Shown: in pieces, positions 35,944 to 47,721 of the stretch
Layout: every line of letters starts with the position of its first letter
How positions within the stretch are numbered: the first letter of the stretch is position 1
From: Paramecium sonneborni
Taxonomy: Eukaryota; Ciliophora; Oligohymenophorea; Peniculida; Parameciidae
Direction: 5' to 3'
NCBI GenBank assembly: GCA_905182985.1
Contig: CAJJDN010000106.1
Coordinates: 154,607 to 218,606 of the forward strand
Length of the DNA: 64,000 nt
Position numbers and translations under genes: made by a program
The notes under the pieces: model-generated
Seen by the model: only the letters and a program-made list of their open reading frames with translations
Database searches by the model: none
What the model was told of the DNA's origin: nothing

Positions 35944-38798
35944 ATGAAATAATCCTAAGTTAACAAATTTTTCACAAATTTAACAGGAAGACAATAAATT
36001 TCGAATGTGGCATCTCCTACTACAACTGCTCCTAGTAAACATAATAAAAATGCAAGCTCGACAATCTCAAATGGAAATAAATATTTATATTATTCGAAAC
36101 GTACATCTCGTCTCCTTTTAGACTCTAGTAAAAAACTTCCACTTTTAACTACTGTTATGAAAACAGAAACTTAAGATACTCCAAAAACTGCAACAGTTAA
36201 AATGAGAAAAGCAAGTGGAAATTCAGGAGACTTTCGCATTATAAATTAACATTAAAGAAATAAAACTGAGACTCTTATTATAACTAATAATTTCAATACT
36301 AATAAAATGGACTCTCCTATAGATAACTTTGAAGATGTTCAATTAATAAATACATAATAGAATATATAACATACAGTCACTATTCCAACATCATTAGAAC
36401 ATTTTATTGAAATTCAGTAGATATCTTTAACTTCAAGTAGAAGTGAAAATTTTACTTCATAAATATAACCAAAACTTTATCCAATTTAAGTATTAGGAGA
36501 AACTTATGAATTCTAGAAAACTTAGAATTTATATCCTAAAATTAAAAAAAGAACCTAGATTAAATTACAAATTTCAGAAATAGAATCATTAAATGAAAAG
36601 AGTTGTCATTTAATGAGAAAATTAAGATAAATGCTTCATACTCATAGGGATAAAGAGAAATTATTAGAATTAGAAATTAAAAAGAAAAAGGAATCTTTAG
36701 TTGATAGATAATTTTCAAAAACTTTAAGTAATATGCCAGATGAAAAAACACCAAAAGCTTTAGAATCAAAATTTAATTTTAAATTAAGTACTATAAACAA
36801 AAAATAAACAAAAATTCATCCTAATTATAGTATTTAAGATACTGAATCCATTCTGCCCTTAAAAACTATTATTGATGCTCTTAAGGAAAAGAAAGACGAT
36901 AAAAAAGATAAAACTAAAATTGAAAAATCTTAAATTATATAGTAAGTTTCTAAAAAAAATATCAAAGTAACTGTTGCTTTTGAAGAAGATGAAAAATAAA
37001 TAGAATTTTAAATGCCAGAATATATAGATGAAGTTTAATAAATTGACAATTAATCGACAGAAATAAAGGAGAATAAATAATCAAATATTTATTCTTTGGT
37101 TAGTAAATCTATGTTGCAAAAGTATTATAAATATATATATATTATTAGTAAATTTGCTTTGAGATTAGTTAAAAAATTTGGAGATAAGGTGATTAAAACT
37201 TAAAAAGATAACGATGCAATTGAAAATTTTAACTCATTTAAAGCCTCTTAATTTACTAGATATTATCTATAGAATCATACATAAAAATGTTTTAAAATAA
37301 AATATGAACCTTAATCAGAAAAGGAAGAAATTTAATCTGCTTCAAAATTCAATTTTTTGAATAAAAATTTTTATTCTGAAACATTTCAAGAAATTCAAAG
37401 CAAAAGTACATAATAACTTGCATAATAAAATGTAATTATTTTTTGAATTTAAGAAAGATTAATATAAGAAATAATGTTAAGTAGAAACTTTATTTTATAC
37501 TGTGGGATTAAATTATGAAAATCATCTAAGTGATAATAGTATTTTAAGTCCAAATGCTTCTTTATTAGATATAAGTGATATAGAAATGCAAACTTAATTT
37601 AAAATAAATTACATATACTATATGTTAAATTTAATATCTACAAATGATTTACAATAATAGAAATTAAGAGTAATTGTCAATACTGTGGATGATGAAACTA
37701 AAAATTAATTTTTACATGAAGAACTTTTGAGATTTCCAGAGATCATAAATTTAGTGATCAAAGTTGAGACTGACTCTTAAAACCATTGTATATTATTTAT
37801 AATTAAATAGAGAATTATAGATTCTTAATAATTTCGAATAAGAATTATAAAAAGTTGATTTAACAAATGTGAAAATAAAATTATCAAATAAATACAATTA
37901 AATTTTAACAGGTTTATTTGAAGATTACCGAAATCATTAAGTTTCTTAAATGGAAAAGATATATGTTGAATATTGTAAAACATAAAATGATTTGGATTCA
38001 GTAAAAACTAATGATCGATAATTTACAAATTTAAATATTCCTTAACATTCAAGAAGTAGACTAGCTTCTCCAATAGGATCAGTATCATATATTTTATATA
38101 TCAGAATGAATCAAAATTAACTGGAAAGGATATAAATCCATAATTTCCAAAAGGAATGTTATTAAAAAAGAATAAGAAAACAAAGAATTTACTAGCAACT
38201 TAAAAATTTGCTTCATCGTAAAACATAAAATGTAAGAGTAGTCGCAATTTGTAAACTTTGTTACATGCAAATACAAATTCTAATCACAATATTTAATAAT
38301 TATTAAGCTCTTAAAGAATTGTCTAGAAAGATTAAGAATAATAAACAAAATCAAAAAGTTCTTAAAGACAAATATCTATAAAATCTAATTTGATTAGTTA
38401 ATAATCAATGGATCCTTCCTCTCTATTATTCAGAAGTATGTTATTGCAAGAAAGCCAACAAAATGATAAATCAAATATTGAAAGAGCATTTTCCTTAATA
38501 GAAGATCATAGATTGTAAGATCTAAAAGACTTATTGAATCATGATTAGAATATAAATATAAACACATAAAATTAGAATGGAAATACATTTTTAATATAAG
38601 CAGCAAGAACAGGAGCATATGATATTATTTAGTTCCTACTTCGTTTAGGAGCAGAAATTTCAATTAAAAATGTATTAAATATATTTTAAATAGAATGATG
38701 GCTTTAATGCTATTTAGATAGCAATAACTCATTTACAATTTGAAGCAGCAGATGAACTTAATAGATTTAGTAAATCAAATTCTTTTATATCCCATTGA
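35944..38798 (+). CDS. large protein with C-terminal ankyrin repeats
   Basis: Four introns of 22, 25, 23 and 22 nt (for example GTAATTATTT...TTAAG and GTATCATATA...ATCAG) give exactly 920 residues, ending at TGA 38796-38798. The first ~800 residues are polar, Lys/Ser/Thr/Gln-rich and mostly without visible domains, with short charged helices. The last ~100 residues contain ankyrin-type repeats: N-G-N-T-F-L-I-Q-A-A-R-T-G, I-I-Q-F-L-L-R-L-G-A-E, and D-G-F-N-A-L-Q-I-A-I. Ankyrin repeats mediate protein-protein contacts, and the long disordered part may carry docking or phosphorylation sites. Its end overlaps the antisense gene at 38775 by 24 bases. Confidence 0.82.
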
Positions 38799-39233
38799 TT
38801 ATAACTTTGGATTTTCGATTAATTACTAATTAATGAATGATTTAAACTTAGACTCATACTCTTATTCCACCTTTATCTTTGAATGTTCTTAAACCATACA
38901 ACAACCATTCTTCCTTCTCTTTATTATAAGGCAAATCTTCTAATCAATCATCAAACTATTTTACTCTATCAAAAATTACAAAATAGCTTAGCCTTCTAAT
39001 TTTCATCTTTACATCCTTATATATTACTATTATAAATTTTTATCAATAATATAAAACTCTTTACATGATTACTTTAATGTTTGAATCTTTATTATTCATA
39101 CCTTTTGAATACATATATTAAAAAATCCATAAGTTCTAGTATTCCTTATAAATTCCTTAAAACTTGATAATGTATAATATTCAATCGTTTTAAGGATACT
39201 ATTAATTAAAATATCCATTAATTCCTAATCCAT
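38775..39233 (-). CDS. hypothetical protein, small, intron-rich
   Basis: A frame from ATG 39231-39233 (M-D-Q-E-L-M-D-I-L) can be joined through short introns, including GTATGAATAATAAAG... (30 nt) and GTAAAATAG...TTAG (25 nt). The result is 128 residues ending at TGA 38775-38777. One of the introns would be only 17 nt, so that join is doubtful. The C-terminal part (E-Y-E-S-K-F-K-S-F-I-N-Q-Q-L-I-E) is protein-like but no family is recognised. The stop lies inside the antisense ankyrin gene. Confidence 0.4.
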
Positions 39234-39725
39234 ATCTAAAATATGGCTTTGATTAATTAAATTTAATAAAAATTAAACATATAAAAAAGTCAAAATTTGA
39301 GAGAATTAGAATAATTGAAAATTAATATTATCTATCTTTATAAGTCTGAGTACCTAATTATTCTCATGTTTTGCCAAGATTAGGAAGATTTGTCAATTTT
39401 AAAAAGCACACTTACTTCCATTTATAAAATTAATATTACCTTATGACCACTCTTTCCTGATTCATTATTGAAATTTAATTAGCAAATTGATAATTTATTA
39501 TTTTGGTTGATTATTAATATAACCGTTTTACTTGTACTTCATATACCATATTTTTAGAATATTTGATATTGAAAACTAATTATTATTTAAGTAATAATTC
39601 AAAACAAACATATTATATTTTAATTAAGTTTATTTTTTTTTGATTTCTTGAACATTTATGTTTCAATTATTTAAAAATGAATTATATTGAATATAAATTA
39701 TTTAATTTACTTATTAATATTATTA
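39234..39725. other. intergenic
   Basis: AT-rich divergent spacer of about 490 bp. I found no protein-like frame or RNA gene. Confidence 0.5.
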
Positions 39726-41018
39726 ATGTTACCTATATTATAAAAGGAGAGATCTAAATCAATCAATGTAAAAAAGCAAACAGAAAAAAATTCAATTCAT
39801 GCTGATGTATCTCCATTTGGTGAAGGAAGAGGTATATTAATCATATTGATTTTGAATAATGAAGAATTTGTTGCTGAGTTTATTCAAAATCCTCACTTTC
39901 TTCAATTTCTTAAATATAAAGAGTTTTTAAATGAAATGCAAATCAAATAATTTATTGTATATTTACAAGAATATTATATCTAATCAACATGTAAATCATA
40001 TACTTATCATTACTGTACATTTTCATAATAATAAAAAAAAATCGATTTAATGAATACATCAAGCAGAGAAACTTATGAAGTACTATTTGAGTTTGCTGAA
40101 AGAATTAATAAAGATAAATAATTTAATTTTATTTTTGGGTTTGACTTTAAAATGATACATAAAAGCAAATTTAAAAATATATTATTTTTGAGTGACTCTA
40201 GAATAGATTAATAAATAGTGGAATTCATTTAACCATAAAAAATAAGTCGAGTTAGAGCATTCTCTAATCCAAGTGTCAATCAAACTACAAAAGAATAATC
40301 AGAAATATTCGATATAGATAATAAATATTAATAATTAGCATCAAATAAAAAGAATAAAGAAATTAAATAATGCTTAAAAGAATAAAATAAATAGAAATAA
40401 GGAATAAAAAATAAAGAACAATTAATCATTAAGAAGATTATGCAAACTGAAAAAATAAATGAACCTTAAAAATAATAAAATGAACTACCTTAAATATGTG
40501 AATAGGTATTTATAAGATTTTAGTTGATTTTTGCAATTAAGAATATTTCAGTAGATAAAGATTTGTTTTCTTAATTTCTTTTGTTATGCGAAATGACTAT
40601 TTTATACACTAAAAATAAATTACTTTAAGTGTCAATTTAAAAAATTGAAGAAAGCAAAAGATTAGAAGTACTTTTAAAATAACTCTTTTTTGATTATAAA
40701 ATTCTAAAATCTATGAATATAAAATTATAGTAATTGAATCCTGCATTAACTAGATGCTTATTAAGATTTTTAAAATAAGGATTAGAATATGATAGACAAA
40801 ATAGATTATTTTGGAATGACTTTTTAAGATTTAAATAATATTACATAGATAAGATTTGGGAAGTATCTGATTTTAGATTATTTTTGATGCTTTTGAATGA
40901 TGAAAATCAATCCCTTACTTCTAAAATTATGAAAGTTTAACCACTCAATATATAAAGAGCCATTTTAAATCTTGAACCAGAATCCTTATAGAACATTGTC
41001 TACTCCTTAATTTTTTGA
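39726..41018 (+). CDS. hypothetical protein, Lys/Gln-rich
   Basis: A single frame of 430 residues (exact multiple of three with no intron) runs to TGA 41016-41018. The first ~35 residues are polar. A region at ~35-150 is moderately hydrophobic and may be folded (F-V-A-E-F-I-Q-N-P-H-F-L-Q-F-L). Residues ~200-255 are a Lys/Gln-rich low-complexity linker. The C-terminal ~170 residues look all-helical (L-L-L-C-E-M-T-I-L-Y). No catalytic motif or known domain could be named. A 33-nt in-frame intron near 39830 is conceivable and would not change the frame. Confidence 0.7.
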
Positions 41019-41121
41019 ATTAGTTTTATTAATTTATATAAATACTAAAATTCGATCTACTTACTAATTGTCAAAAATGCAACTTTTATATCTCTTAAAT
41101 ATTTTATTGAAAAACAAATAT

Positions 41122-41619
41122 TCATATCAACTTTTTATTACATACATAATCAACGAAATCATCAAAGTCTGAAGGTTAAGCTAATTCTAATAAGATTTTT
41201 TTTTTCAAATCATTCTGCTTTTTATTACTTGGATTTGGAATTGTTTCTTTGAATCTAAATGATTCATTTCCTTTTTTATCCATTATTTATGTTTTTAATT
41301 ACATCAGTACTGGTTTTGTTTGTTATCTTACTTATTTTATTCTGGGGGTTATGCTAACTTATTTTGAGACTAACAATTAAGTCTATTCAAAAAAAGATGG
41401 GCATTTGCTATTAGGTGTAACTGGTAAAGTCACCATTTATCGAGGAGTAAGATGTTCATATTTATGTTATTAACTTATGGAACTTGTTTTCTATTTCATT
41501 GAATTATTTGTTCCTACAGTGTTAAAATAATGATATCTGTCAGAAGGATCAACTAAATGCATTCCAATTATCATTTTTTTTCTTTTTTATAATTCGCTAT
41601 AAGGTGTAAGTTTAAACAT
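41122..41619 (-). CDS. hypothetical polar protein, 5' end unresolved
   Basis: The frame ends at TGA 41122-41124 and from ATG 41617-41619 (M-F-K-L-T-P-Y-S-E) encodes exactly 165 residues without introns. Notable phrases are G-M-H-L-V-D-P-S-D-R-Y-H-Y and the C-terminal P-S-D-F-D-D-F-V-D-Y-V-C. The same frame stays free of TGA upstream to about 41880 and encodes a more hydrophobic stretch, so an additional 5' exon is likely but I could not find a consistent join. No family recognised. Confidence 0.6.
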
Positions 41620-41900
41620 AAAATAATTACATTCTAAATTATTTTTAATGCTCTTTAATCTAAATATATAAGCTTTTACAAGAGACTTATTGTCTTATTC
41701 AAATATCTTCTTATCATAATAACATATTGATAAAATATATCGCTACTTTTTTATTAAAAATCTTGAATCTATGAGAAGATTTTTAATGCAATCAAATTAT
41801 TACTCAAAAACAAAGATAAAAATGCATAAAATATAGTAACTAACTGTTGAATTATAAATTTACTATTAATTTATATTGCATATTAATTTTATTATATATA

Positions 41901-42779
41901 ATGGCAGAGTTCTAAATGCCTCTTTCCTCCATACCTAATACAAAAATTTACATAAACGAAAATACTATGAGAAAGATTATTCTTTAAAATAAAGGAACAA
42001 CAATGAACCAAACAAAAGGATTTAGTTCTATGTTTACAAATGTTGTTTGTGATCTATCTAATTTAGAAACGTCAACAGATTCATCAAGCTAGAAAAATCT
42101 GACAGGTCCAACATTTGCTCCTCATAAGAAAGATAAATTTAGATATCATGTTTAAAAACCTTAGGTTAATTTACAAACTACAAACATATATAGAGTTCAT
42201 AGAATGCCAATAGATAAGAAAATTATTAGAACGACAGTAATGCCAAAAATAAAGCCTGAAGAAAAAGCACCAGAATCAGATTTATCTTTATTACCTCTTA
42301 ATCCAAATAGAGAGCAAAGATCATATAGTTATAAAGAAAGACCATATTATTTAGAAATGCAGAATTAGAGAAAGAAAAGTCAAGTAAAACTTGATCCACC
42401 TTCAGAAATTATAGGAAAATCTTTTGACATTAAACCGCCAGTTACATATAAGGAAGAATGGACTGATACTTAACCATTTAATATATAAACAATAAGATAA
42501 GAAATTGAAAAAGCTCTTGAAAAATGTTCTCCAAAAAAATAAAATTAATAATTTTTAGAACCTGAAGTTATATAATAGAAACCAAATCCTAGTTATATGT
42601 TTATTGAAGATGATAGAGATCGATATGGAAAATAAATTTATCCTATTAGTATGCCTTAACCAAAGCCTGGTCCTGGTTAATATGAAACTGATAATACCTC
42701 ATTAAATTATAAAGTCAATAAAATCCAAGAGAGAAACACTTAGAAAAGACTTGTATAACTATGGTAATAATAATTTTGA
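41901..42779 (+). CDS. STPGR-motif (sperm-tail PG-rich / SHIPPO-like) protein
   Basis: An intron-less frame of 292 residues runs from ATG 41901 to TGA 42777-42779. Most of the chain is polar and Pro/Lys-rich with no globular domain. Near the C-terminus it has P-K-P-G-P-G-Q-Y-E, the core of the STPGR motif (P-G-P-x-x-Y) found in SHIPPO/ODF3-type ciliary microtubule-lumen proteins. In ciliates such proteins are axoneme components (microtubule inner proteins). Only one clear repeat is seen, so the assignment rests on one motif plus the composition. Confidence 0.65.
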
Positions 42780-42912
42780 ATTAATTATTACAATTTTATA
42801 TATGAAATGATTAAAATCATCTGAATTAAATACTCTTTATCATTTACAAAAAAATGATTTCAGTTGTTTTCATTATTTCAATAATTTGATTATAAATTTT
42901 TATTAAAATTAT

Positions 42913-44629
42913 ATGAGTTTGAATGTTCAAGGTTAAAGAAAACCAAACTAAGTTAATAGTCCTAGTAATATTAAAAAGCCAATGATATCTTCATTGATTT
43001 TTAATTGTAGAGCTCCTATAAATATTCCAAACAGTTCATAAGTATCACCTTAAAATTCTGAACAAAATCTCTTAAAACCAATACATTCTCATAAAGGATC
43101 ATAAGTAGATGTAACTAATTTAACAAAATTAATAAAATAAAATAAATCTCCTACTATTGAAGCATTTGATTCATAAAATACTTAATTTTCAAGTTCATAA
43201 TAATTATAAGCATTATTTGCAAAAGCTAAAGAAATAACTTAGAATAAATAAAAACCATAAATTGTAAAATAATAGGTTCAATAAATTCAAACATAATCAA
43301 TAAATTAATTGAAAGAACTATTTAATGATAATTTATATTGTAGAAACACTTTTCATTTTCATTTTGTAGTTGGAATAGGAGGATTTGGGAAAGTTTGGAA
43401 GGTAGAACATAAAAAAACAGCATAAATCTATGCTATGAAAGAAATGTCAAAGGCATTGTATATGTTGTTTCTTAATATAGAATTATCACAAAAAAAAGTG
43501 TAAATTCAGTTATGAATGAGAGAATCTTATTAAGTTAATTAAAGCATCCTTTTTTAGTTAATATGAATTATGCTTATTAAGATAGAGAAACTCTATACTT
43601 AATTATGGATTATATGTCAGGAGGAGATTTGAGATATCATATAGGAAGGATGAGAAAGTTTAATGAAGAATAAACCAGTATATAATATTAAATAGATTTT
43701 TTGAGGGTTCTTTGTAGCCTGTATCTTTTTAAGTTTAGAATATGTTCATGACAGTAAAATAATACATAGAGATATCAAACCTGAAAATTTAGTGTTGGAT
43801 AACAAAGGATATGTTCATTTAACTGATTTTGGAATTGCTAGAATTATGAAGCTTGAAAACTCAAGTGATACTAGTGGTACTCCAGGATATATGGGTATAT
43901 ATATATATTTATGAATCATTCATTCAGCTCCGGAAGTAATGTATAGATAAAATCATACGTACGCTGCAGATTATTATGCTTTAGGAGTGATCGCTTATGA
44001 ATTTATGTTAGGCAGAGTAATTATTAATTCGCTTTTAGAGACCTTATGTAGGAAGGTCAAGACAAGAAATTAGAGATTAAATCATGGCTAAATAAGTTTA
44101 AATTAAAAAATCTGAAATACCTGATAATTGGTCTCTGGAAGGAGCTGATTTTATCAATAGAGTATTATATTTATTAGAAACTTTTGTAGCTTTTATAAAG
44201 AAAACCTTAATAACGATTAGGTTTTAATGGAAGCCAAGAAATACGCTAACATCCTTGGTTTCTAAATTTTCCTTGGTAAAAACTATCAAACTTCGAACTT
44301 GTACCACCATTTTTACCAAATGTATGTTACTTTCATAAAATTAGAGGACTGAAGATAATTTTGACTAAAAGTAGATTCTCATTGAAGATGAAGAAAATAA
44401 TGAACTTATATAATAAAATCTACTCGTTTTAAAAGATCCAACAACCCAAGGTATTATTATTAAAATCATCATAAAAGATCTATTTTAGGGATATGAATTT
44501 AATGTTAATCAAAACCAAAATAAGATTTCATCAACTACTGATTAATCATCAAGTTCATCATCTAAACATAGTAGAAATTTTAGCCAATAAATTGAAAAAT
44601 AACAATATTTTGAGAATGGTAACAAGTGA
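42913..44629 (+). CDS. AGC-family Ser/Thr protein kinase (STK32/YANK-like)
   Basis: The gene runs from ATG 42913 to TGA 44627-44629 with several short introns (for example GTATATGTTG...AATATAG, 23 nt). About 130 polar N-terminal residues precede a kinase domain. It has the glycine loop G-I-G-G-F-G-K-V, the catalytic Lys in Y-A-M-K-E-M, H-R-D-I-K-P-E-N, D-F-G-I-A and the P+1 region G-T-P-G-Y-M-A-P-E-V. The phrase G-G-D-L-R-Y-H-I and the later R-P-Y-V-G-R-S recall the YANK/STK32 branch. All catalytic residues are present, so it should be active. A Ser-rich C-terminal tail follows. Confidence 0.9.
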
Positions 44630-45151
44630 TTCTATTGATACCATTCATATAATAAAAATGCTGTTTTATTTTATTTTGAGATAACAGGTTATTTTTGGGG
44701 TTTATAAATATCTTGACAAATTATATCACTTTTTTTTATATATTGCTTTTTAGAATAATATTAATTTTTTCTATGTATTTTGCAATAAATCAAGAATTTT
44801 AATCTCAATTTTTTTTTGAAATTAGAGATTTTGATTTCCTAAAAATTAACTACTAATTATTTAAAATTATCATATTTTAACAGATTTGATAATCTCAATT
44901 CTAGATAAATGCAGATAGGCAAAACAATGAATTTTCTTAAAAAATTATAAAAAAATTTTATAAAATTGGAATTTTCTTGCTTGATTCAAATAGTATTCAG
45001 TACATTTTCTTAAATTTTGTGTGTATGGCTCGTTGATATCTAGAAATATATATTATTTATTTGAGGTTTCAAAGATACGGTGCTTGTTAATATGACTTTT
45101 TAGTTTTATAAATAATGTTATAAATATTTTAAATACCATTAAATTCATAAA
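44630..45151. other. intergenic
   Basis: About 520 bp of AT-rich spacer between two plus-strand genes. Short standard-code reading frames here are not protein-like. No RNA gene recognised. Confidence 0.5.
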
Positions 45152-45530
45152 ATGATTAGAAATATATCATAAAAACAAGATGGAAAGAAGATAGTTAAAA
45201 AGAATACTTAAAAGGAGCTTGAGCAGATTTACAAATTAGTCTTGCTGTTACATCATTTGGAAGTTGATTTAAGTCTTTTGCAAGATGAAAAATTGATTTC
45301 TTTTAATGATGTGGCTTCTATTAATTATATAAATAAATCTACTGATCAATTAAATGGATAAAGAAAAGAAGAAAGTAATTTTTTATTTTATAAAAGAAAA
45401 AAAAACTTTGAAAACTTAAAAGCAACAATAAACTTAATAAGAAATTTAAACTTTAGAATAAGAAACACAATACTTATGTAAAGACTTTTTCGATTAGTGT
45501 TAAAGAAATAAGAAAAAGAGAAGATTATGA
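45152..45530 (+). CDS. small charged coiled-coil-like protein
   Basis: Two exons across a 22-nt intron (GTAATTTTTT...AAAAG) give exactly 118 residues ending at TGA 45528-45530. The N-terminal half has a helical hydrophobic stretch (I-Y-K-L-V-L-L-L-H-H-L-E-V-D-L). The C-terminal half is Lys/Gln/Glu-rich and ends with a basic cluster (R-N-K-K-K-R-R-L) that could be a nuclear localisation signal. No family recognised. Confidence 0.65.
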
Positions 45531-45860
45531 ATTATTATTTGTTAATAAAAATTATTTTATTCCCTTTGCTGATTGTTCCTGAGGAACTCCATTATAAAAA
45601 TAATTTATGATAGAAGTAAAATAATTTTTGAAAAAAAATTTTCAAAACAAACAAAAGCTGCTTTATTTAAAAATTTCATTTTTTAAAGCCTTCCTACTTA
45701 AATGTCTCACCCAAAATTAATTTGAAAGACAAGCGGATCCAACTATTTTATGTTTTAAATCAGCCTAAAATTAGTGAGAAAAAGTTTATAATTATTCAAT
45801 AAATTATTGTATTAATTAAAAAAGATTGATTATTTTTAATAATCCCTTTTAATTACAAAT
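45531..45860. other. intergenic
   Basis: AT-rich spacer of about 330 bp between two small plus-strand genes. No frame of protein-like composition. Confidence 0.5.
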
Positions 45861-46262
45861 ATGAAAGAACTCTTAGAAGATGTCTTCTTAGATTGTAAAA
45901 TGGAGTAAGTTACGATATAAGAAATTTATCTAAAAGCAATTAGGAGGCTTAAAAATATTTATAAGGAGGAATTAAAAAGAATAAAAAAAATTAAACACTT
46001 AAGACATCTATCTTTAGGTGAATTTCATGAATAAACTAAAAATACATATCATTATTAAGAATTATTATTAGAATAGTAAAAAAAATGTAAAAAAAGTGAA
46101 CCCTAAGATTTTAATGATTAAGTAATCCTTTCTGTTACACTAACATAAAAAAAAAACTACCTGATTAAAACAGAAAAAGGAATACATTATTAATGTAAAT
46201 GTCATCTAATGGCATTTCAAACAAATTAAGAATTAGGTGGTCATCAAAGAACACTTAAATGA
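45861..46262 (+). CDS. small protein with one C-terminal zinc-finger-like motif
   Basis: An intron-less frame of 133 residues ends at TGA 46260-46262. The first ~90 residues are basic and helical (A-I-R-R-L-K-N-I-Y-K-E-E-L-K-R). The last ~25 residues read Y-Q-C-K-C-H-L-M-A-F-Q-T-N-Q-E-L-G-G-H-Q-R. This has the Cys-x-Cys and F...L-x-x-H spacing of a C2H2-type finger, with the L-G-G-H-Q sequence known from plant Q-type fingers. The usual second His is not evident before the stop, so the finger is atypical or incomplete. Possibly a nucleic-acid-binding protein. Confidence 0.65.
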
Positions 46263-46366
46263 ATATTCATAAAAAATATCCTAATAATATTATAATATGA
46301 TTAATAAAAAATTATGTAGTAGTTGATTTTTGTTTCTAGTAAGATTGATATATGTGCTTATCACTT

Positions 46367-46725
46367 TCAGTTTTTAAGGATTTAAGAAACTTAAGTTATA
46401 ATATTATTCTACCATTTTCTTTTAATCATAAAAAATTTAAACTTAAACTTAATCGTAGATTTCTTACTATTATAAGCATGAAATTTAAATTATTCAAAAT
46501 TTTCTACATCAGATTTATAATCATTTTAATTATTTCTGCTTTATAATCTTCTCTAATACATTCTTTGAAAATCTTAATAATTCTACTTAAAATATAATTA
46601 AAATTCATATAGTGAATATATGATGTTGTTATAGATATGAGAGTGATGTCAATAAAAAAAGAGAAAAGAAGAAATAAAAGATTACATGCGAAGGGGAGGA
46701 GAGAAGTTGTTAACGTGTTTGTCAA
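46367..46725 (-). CDS. small membrane or secreted protein, hypothetical
   Basis: Two exons over intron 46442-46467 (26 nt, GTAAGA...TTAAG) give exactly 110 residues from ATG 46723-46725 to TGA 46367-46369. The N-terminal ~35 residues are strongly hydrophobic (L-L-P-F-A-C-N-L-L-F-L-L-F-S-F-F), so they form a signal anchor or membrane helix. The remainder is a mixed helical region with clustered Ile/Lys/Asn. No family recognised. Confidence 0.6.
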
Positions 46726-46899
46726 AATAAAAAGTATTTTAATTTAAAATTCATTTTCACTTGTTTTTTAAAACCTTTTATATTTATCAATTTATATATC
46801 AAAGTTATTATATAAATTAAGCTAAAATTTTAGTGTGATAATTCCATTTATTTGCTTTATTGAAATTATAAAGAAATAATCTAAAGAAACTACTTAAAA

Positions 46900-47694
46900 A
46901 TGAAAGCATAAGGATTTAAAAATATTCAATAGAAATATTCTCAACTTGCATTTCATTAGAGATCTCTTAACAATTTATTGAATTTCTAATATCAATAAGA
47001 AAATAAATTATAAAAAAACAATGAACTTGACTAGTTATATAAGTTGAAGGAACTTAATGAAATTAATGAGAGAATCTCTAAATATTAATTGTAAAAATTA
47101 TTTTAATTTAGACTTAAATACCATAAAAGGTCTCTAAGTTCATAAAATAACTTAGAAGGGTTCCTAAATCTCACAGATCAATAGATTTTTCTATATCTTC
47201 CTTATCACCATTGTAATTAGCATAGAAAAGTAGCTATTAAGAAATTATGGAAGAAATATATAAATGTCATTATCTCGTTATTTAGATATAAAAGAGCTAG
47301 AAATGAAATCTATAAATTTTATATTCCTAGAAAAAAACTCTATTCTTTACCTACTCCAGATACTTTACCAAGGAATCCAAGAAAAAGAAAAAAAGATTGC
47401 CTATCTAAATTAGGAACATTTGGAGAATATATTGAAGCATAGGATGAATTATAAGAAAAATAAAAAAAAAAAGAAATTCCTAATTTTAAGAAATCTCCTA
47501 TCTATCTAAAATACTAATCTAATCAAATTAGGATCAATCGAATTTTAACTACAAGAAATAATAGTATTTCAGCAGATAATTTAAGAGTATCTCCAATAAA
47601 AGTAAAACCTAATTAAAAGTTTAATCTAACTCTCCCTCCTCTAATTAAATTAGATAAAAGATTATAAAGAGTATTTTCAAATCTAGGCAAATGA
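46900..47694 (+). CDS. hypothetical basic protein, first of two adjacent related genes
   Basis: An intron-less frame of 264 residues runs from ATG 46900 to TGA 47692-47694. The chain is rich in Lys, Arg, Gln and Asn. The central part, Y-L-P-Y-H-H-C-N-Q-H-R-K-V-A-I-K-K-L-W-K-K, resembles the corresponding part of the next gene (L-P-Y-H-L-P-A-Q-H-R-F ... M-W-K-R). The C-terminal part is Pro/Arg-rich (P-T-P-D-T-L-P-R-N-P-R-K-R-K-K) and probably disordered. It belongs to no family I can name. Confidence 0.7.
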
Positions 47695-47721
47695 TTACTT
47701 TATATTATAATATAATTATTT

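Noticed and set aside
41620..41881. N-terminal extension of the 41122-41619 gene with a 20-nt intron starting at ATG 41879-41881
   Set aside because: On recounting an A-run the phases did not agree, and it would leave only about 20 bp to the divergent gene, so I kept the shorter intron-less call.
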